Origin: Clostridia bacterium
GTDB taxonomy: Bacteria > Bacillota > Clostridia > Christensenellales > CAG-314
Direction of reading: 5' to 3'
Assembly (NCBI GenBank): GCA_028710055.1
Contig: JAQUSX010000003.1
Coordinates: 1-17,050 of the forward strand
Length of the DNA stretch: 17,050 nt
Part shown: in pieces, positions 13,350-17,050 of the stretch
Layout of the letters: each line of letters opens with the position of its first letter
Numbering within the stretch: position 1 is the stretch's first letter
Notes under the pieces: generated by a model
What the model saw: the letters and a program-made list of their open reading frames with translations, nothing else
Told to the model about the DNA's origin: nothing
Database searches by the model: none
Position numbers and translations under genes: made by a program

Positions 13350-14339
13350 TTAATTTACTCTTACGCGCGGATCTACAACAGCGTACAAAATGTCCGCTAT
13401 TAAAGTTCCGAGTAAGGTTAATATGGCCATAAAAGTCAAGTAGAACATTGTAAACGGAATATCGCCGTTTATCAAAGCTAAGAATGACGTATAGCCAATG
13501 CCTTTAAGTTCGAAAATCGTTTCGGTAATCATTGCGCCTCCAAATAGTCCGGGCAACATACCGCCTACGATTGTAACGATCGGTATCAATGTATTTCTAA
13601 AAGCATGGTAATTGATAACGCGTTTTTCACTCAAACCCTTTGCTCTAGCAGTTCTGATATAATCGGAGTTCAAAACTTCCAGCATATTGGTACGTGTATA
13701 ACGCATTAATCCGCCTATGCTTATTATAACCAAAGTCAAAATGGGTAGAATATAGTGATATCCTACGTCTAGTAGATACGCAAAACTATCCGGCGCGGCG
13801 GTCGTACGCGGATCAACCATACCGCTTAACGGCAACCAGTCTAGTTTTAACGCAAAAGCGTACTGCAACAGTGACGCCGTAAAGAACGAAGGCAACGAAA
13901 TGCCTATCAAAGCTACTACGGTAATCGTATAATCGGTTACGCTGTATTGTTTTCGCGCTGCTAAAACACCAAGCGGTATCGCTATAACCAATTCTAAAAT
14001 CATCGTGATAGCGGAAAGAAAGAAGCTGTTCCAAATTACTTCTTTAAACTTATCGATTACGGGAACTGTAAAGTACCACGAATCGCCAAAATTGCCGGTC
14101 ATTGCGTCTTTAAACCAAAATATAAAGCCGCTAAAGACATCTTTATCCATGCCGTACTGGACGTTTAACAACGCCAGCCACTCGGTATAAGGTCTTGAAC
14201 CCGGTTTCTGAGATAACTGCCGAGCCACTGTTTCGATGTAGCTGTTTGGCATAAATCTCATAATCAGGTAAATGCAGAACATTATAACGAAGAGCAGAAC
14301 GGCGCTTATTAAAACTCTTTTAATTATAAATTTAGTCAT
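13350..14339 (-). CDS. oppB: Oligopeptide ABC importer permease, OppB/DppB type
   Basis: 329 residues, normal length for OppB, one half of the transmembrane channel for peptides. N-terminal helix (KFIIKRVLISAVLLFVIMF) followed by an extracytoplasmic stretch with TGNFGDSW (81-88, the family's GDLG-like turn), then five further hydrophobic segments. The cytoplasmic EAA loop RTARAKGLSEKRVINYHAFRN (229-249) that docks the ATPases is clear, as are the ETIFELKGIGY (273-283) and C-terminal VVDPRVR (321-327) signatures. The ATG at 14339 has TAGGGGAA just upstream; an in-frame TTG 10 codons earlier is less likely. It is separated from oppA by 140 bases containing two hairpins, and from oppC by 10 bases. 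Confidence 0.93.
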   Translation of the reverse strand: MTKFIIKRVLISAVLLFVIMFCIYLIMRFMPNSYIETVARQLSQKPGSRPYTEWLALLNVQYGMDKDVFSGFIFWFKDAMTGNFGDSWYFTVPVIDKFKEVIWNSFFLSAITMILELVIAIPLGVLAARKQYSVTDYTITVVALIGISLPSFFTASLLQYAFALKLDWLPLSGMVDPRTTAAPDSFAYLLDVGYHYILPILTLVIISIGGLMRYTRTNMLEVLNSDYIRTARAKGLSEKRVINYHAFRNTLIPIVTIVGGMLPGLFGGAMITETIFELKGIGYTSFLALINGDIPFTMFYLTFMAILTLLGTLIADILYAVVDPRVRVN

Positions 14340-14377
14340 TTTTTCCCCTAAAATTAGGCCCCTGTACAAAATTTTCC

Positions 14378-14412
14378 CCTTCCCTACCCGCTTTTTTTGC
14401 GGACAGGGAAGG
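14378..14412 (-). other. Stem-loop in the oppA-oppB gap, nearer oppB
   Basis: CCTTCCCT (14378-14385) pairs with AGGGAAGG (14405-14412); inside, after an AC/AC internal loop, CCGC pairs with GCGG around a seven-base loop. On the minus strand it is followed by GGAAAATTTTG, not a real T tract. It is therefore a weak terminator at best, more likely an RNA-stabilising or processing structure. Confidence 0.65.
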
Positions 14413-14442
14413 TGAAAGTAATGTTTTTTATTAGTATTTGTT

Positions 14443-14474
14443 TAGACGGCAATAAATATCTCTATTGCCGTCTA
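14443..14474 (-). other. Stem-loop just after the oppA stop codon
   Basis: A perfect 12-bp inverted repeat (TAGACGGCAATA / TATTGCCGTCTA) with an 8-base loop starts 6 bases after the oppA stop codon. No T tract follows on the minus strand, so it probably blocks 3' exonucleases and keeps oppA mRNA more abundant than the downstream genes, a known arrangement for binding-protein genes. Confidence 0.7.
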
Positions 14475-14479
14475 TTTAA

Positions 14480-16900
14480 CTATTCGGAAATTTCGTTCAT
14501 TTCCAATGTTTCAATATCTCCATACCAAGGCCAGAAAGTTGTAACATCGGGTGTCATTGTAGCCATATTAACTCTTTCTTCACTGAAGATAATGCAGTTC
14601 TTTCTTTGGTAAGTAGGAATTTCTACTGCCCAATCAAGAAGTATATCAAGACATTGTTTATAAACTGCTTTTCTGTAAGTATTATCAGCACTTGCTCTAG
14701 CGTCCATGATTTTAGCGTCAAGTTGAGCGTCATTAATATTATAATGGTTGCTTTCTGTTCCGCCAAGTCCTAGACCGTTACTGCTGTGATAAACCTGATA
14801 CATATCGGGGTCAAGAGAAGCGCCCCAAGCAGCCGCCCAAATTTGCATATTGTTAGCTTCGAGTTTATCCCAGAATGCAGAAGATTGTGCATAGTCGATA
14901 ATTGTGATATCAAAGCCCATTTCTTCCATAGCAGATTCAAAGTATGTGAAGATAGCAAAAGCAGGGTGGTCGCCGATACCGTCAGCGGGGATGTCCATTG
15001 TCAATGACAAAGTTGCGCCTTCAGGAGCAGCTGTGAATTTGCCTGTTGCTTCGTCATAAGTAAATCCTGCAGCAACTAAGTAACCGATAGCAGCTTCTTT
15101 TGCAGCAGCATATTTTTGTTCAGCAGTCATTGAAGTGTTATAAATTTGATTGCCATCAATATCTTTGGAGAACGCGATCTCATATCCTGTGTCGGACGGA
15201 GAAGGAGCAGCCCAAGAAGTGTTGGAAATCGGGTATTGGATAACTACAGCTCTGTCGCCGTAATAAGAGTTAATAACGACGTCACGATAAACTGCGAGCA
15301 TTGTAGCCAAACCTTTACGATAGTTTTTGCTTGCTTCCGATCCTTGTTGTCCGCCAACGTTTACGTTAACACTGTTGATACCGATATAGCCGTAGCCAAG
15401 GTTATCAACCAAGGATGTTGCAATAACATCGCCTGTAAGTTCGCCGTTGCTGTTAGCGTCTTTGATTTGACCTACAGTGGTATTACTGATGCTAGGATCG
15501 GTAATATCAGTATCGCCGCCGACAACGCCGGAAACTTTCAAAGCGTCACTTGTTTCTTTGAAACGAAGATATGTGATCTTCGGAGCGCCTTTGTAGTAAA
15601 ATTCGTTTGCTTCATAGTAAACGATACCTTCTTCAAATCTAATAAACTTGTAAGGACCAGCGCCCATAGGTTGTGTTGTTTTTGCTGCAACTAATGACAA
15701 ATCGCCTTTCGGGAAACCGAATTGGTTGTTTTCATAGTTGTATTGGTCTACGTCACCATAATAGTGCAAAGGACAAATAGTAACGCCCAAAGAATAAATT
15801 GTAGTTGCGTCAAAGTCTGTTGTTGTGATTACCATTGAATAATCGCCAGTTTTTACGATACCAGAGATGTTTTTGATTTCGCCGCCGCTTGCAGGGTCTT
15901 TCGGTCCTTCAATACGAACGAAAACGGGTTTTACGTAATCATAGAGGCTTGTGCCAGCTGATTCATAATCAGCAAATGCTGCATAGTCGCCGCCATAGCA
16001 TTCAACTATACAATTCCAGTAATCTTCAACTGTCGGGAATTGTCCATCGCCAAGTTCATAAACGTTATCAGTAGCGTCTGTGAAAGTTGTTCCTTCAACC
16101 GAGCCGAAGCCCCACATTCTCATACCGAAAACAACTTTTAATCCGTCGCTGCCTGCAACATCGGCTTCTGTGTAATCACCCATACGGCCTTCGATATATG
16201 AAGTGTATTCAGAGTTAACATAGTCGATAATTTCTTGTGTGAAAGAAATACCAGCTATGTCCATGCATTCGCCAAAATAGGATTCCTGTTGAGCTTGAGT
16301 CCAATTTGAGAAATCAGTATTGTCCATGCCAGCTGCCCAAATTTGATCCGCCAAAGCATTGTATTTTGTAGCGATTGTGGAGTTAACGCCCGTTCTGTAT
16401 TCTGTCATACCCATAATAGGTTGAGAATACAAAGTGGAGCTTCCAGTATAAGTCGGATCGCAGATTACGTACATTGAGAAGATAACGTCATCGATTGTCA
16501 TAGGTGTGCCATCGCTGAATTTAATATCGTCTCTCAAAGTAAACGTATAAGTAGTAGGCCTCTTGCCATCCGCATTTGTAGCGCCGATTTCGATAACGCA
16601 GTTAGCCGGTCCAAAATATTCATATTCCGTACCATTGTAGCTTTCTTTCTGACCATCGATACCTGTGAGGACCATATTGCCGCCACGTGTATTGCCTAAT
16701 AGCGCTACGCCTGTCATTGTAGCAACGTCTTGGTCATAAGCTGTCTTTGCGAAAAACGCGCTGAACTTCTGTGAGAAGTAGCTATAACCAACTACGAGTG
16801 TGTCACCGCCCGTGTATTGCTTTTTACATCCAGCAAGACCAACAACGGTCGTGAATACCAAAAGCAACGAAAGAATTAGGGCTAAAACTTTCTTTTTCAT
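14480..16900 (-). CDS. oppA: Large oligopeptide-binding lipoprotein (SBP_bac_5 family)
   Basis: 806 residues, against about 500-600 for usual OppA/DppA. It captures peptides outside the membrane and hands them to OppBC. Signal peptide MKKKVLALILSLLLVFTTVV with lipobox LAGC; Cys25 should carry the lipid. Family landmarks: FTLRDDIKFSDGTPMTIDDVIFS (120-142), the matching ISGIVKTGDYSMVITT (345-360), then MGAGPYKFI (412-420), YYKGAPKITYLRF (435-447) and DMYQVYHSS near residue 705. Between about 170 and 335 lie roughly 160 residues not in the usual fold order, rich in acidic and aromatic residues; this accounts for most of the extra length. AGGAGG 6 bases upstream sets the start. It is the first gene of the operon and has hairpins after it that would favour its higher expression. 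Confidence 0.94.
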   Translation of the reverse strand: MKKKVLALILSLLLVFTTVVGLAGCKKQYTGGDTLVVGYSYFSQKFSAFFAKTAYDQDVATMTGVALLGNTRGGNMVLTGIDGQKESYNGTEYEYFGPANCVIEIGATNADGKRPTTYTFTLRDDIKFSDGTPMTIDDVIFSMYVICDPTYTGSSTLYSQPIMGMTEYRTGVNSTIATKYNALADQIWAAGMDNTDFSNWTQAQQESYFGECMDIAGISFTQEIIDYVNSEYTSYIEGRMGDYTEADVAGSDGLKVVFGMRMWGFGSVEGTTFTDATDNVYELGDGQFPTVEDYWNCIVECYGGDYAAFADYESAGTSLYDYVKPVFVRIEGPKDPASGGEIKNISGIVKTGDYSMVITTTDFDATTIYSLGVTICPLHYYGDVDQYNYENNQFGFPKGDLSLVAAKTTQPMGAGPYKFIRFEEGIVYYEANEFYYKGAPKITYLRFKETSDALKVSGVVGGDTDITDPSISNTTVGQIKDANSNGELTGDVIATSLVDNLGYGYIGINSVNVNVGGQQGSEASKNYRKGLATMLAVYRDVVINSYYGDRAVVIQYPISNTSWAAPSPSDTGYEIAFSKDIDGNQIYNTSMTAEQKYAAAKEAAIGYLVAAGFTYDEATGKFTAAPEGATLSLTMDIPADGIGDHPAFAIFTYFESAMEEMGFDITIIDYAQSSAFWDKLEANNMQIWAAAWGASLDPDMYQVYHSSNGLGLGGTESNHYNINDAQLDAKIMDARASADNTYRKAVYKQCLDILLDWAVEIPTYQRKNCIIFSEERVNMATMTPDVTTFWPWYGDIETLEMNEISE

Positions 16901-16965
16901 TTCCTTCCTCCTATATTGAAATAGATTTTAGAGTGCGTCTTGTTTGTGTTTGACGCCAAAACGTA

Positions 16966-17019
16966 AGTATAAATTATATACTAAAATGCCGATTAACTCG
17001 CACATTTACGTCCGTAAAT
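16966..17019 (-). promoter_or_regulatory. Candidate oppA promoter region with an upstream palindrome
   Basis: On the minus strand there are two overlapping -10-like boxes, TATAAT (16978-16973) and TATACT (16971-16966), but no good -35 box at 17 or 18 bases. A 16-base palindrome, ATTTACG-GA-CGTAAAT (17019-17004), is centred about 45-52 bases upstream of the likely start site. A promoter lacking a -35 box with a dyad in that place fits an activator-dependent promoter, but neither is proven. The leader is about 60 bases. Confidence 0.45.
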
Positions 17020-17050
17020 ATTAACCTTTTCTTAACAATATATATACAAC

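Noticed and set aside
15146..15694. Long plus-strand open frame opposite oppA
   Set aside because: It is antisense to a well-supported gene, has no ribosome binding site or family resemblance, and looks like a codon-bias shadow. The same applies to plus-strand frames at 4602-5009, 5271-5762, 8817-9239 and 10314-10739.

Overview
The window looks like a chromosomal stretch from a low-GC Gram-positive bacterium, probably an uncultured member of the Clostridia. This is an inference. It rests on strong AAGGAGG-type ribosome binding sites, sigma-A promoters of the TTTACA/TTGACA-N17-TATAAT kind, lipobox lipoproteins with no outer-membrane genes, and gene families typical of that group. I see no tRNA, rRNA, CRISPR array, insertion sequence or phage gene.

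Layout. Bases 1-4500 are on the plus strand: the 3' part of a DnaC-like ATPase, a cyclophilin, the nucleoid protein HU, a secreted nitroreductase-fold lipoprotein, a free-methionine-(R)-sulfoxide reductase (msrC type) and a PLP aminotransferase. Most are single-gene units with their own promoter and/or terminator. From 4620 to the end every gene is on the minus strand. In order of increasing coordinate these are an M42 aminopeptidase, a TetR-family regulator, an MFS exporter-GNAT acetyltransferase pair, and a complete oligopeptide ABC importer operon transcribed oppA-oppB-oppC-oppD-oppF followed by a small membrane protein gene.

Two things stand out. First, the approximately 180-base leader of the TetR-family gene is not coding. 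It carries a near-consensus cyclic-di-GMP-I (GEMM) riboswitch aptamer with its own sigma-A promoter, an intrinsic terminator, and an alternative pairing between the aptamer's 3' strand and the terminator's 5' arm. That geometry predicts a ligand-induced OFF switch controlling a transcription factor that sits beside an efflux/acetylation gene pair. Second, the peptide importer is oversized. OppC is about twice the usual length because an extracellular region of about 290 residues, apparently built from four degenerate repeats, is inserted after its first membrane helix. OppA carries about 160 extra residues, both ATPases have N-terminal extensions, and a tail-anchored 86-residue protein closes the operon.

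How the genes fit together: the Opp importer and the M42 aminopeptidase suggest peptide uptake and intracellular hydrolysis, and the aminotransferase could act on the released amino acids. MsrC repairs free oxidised methionine. The MFS/GNAT pair suggests export or modification of a toxic compound. These links are inferred from families and proximity, not shown by the sequence.
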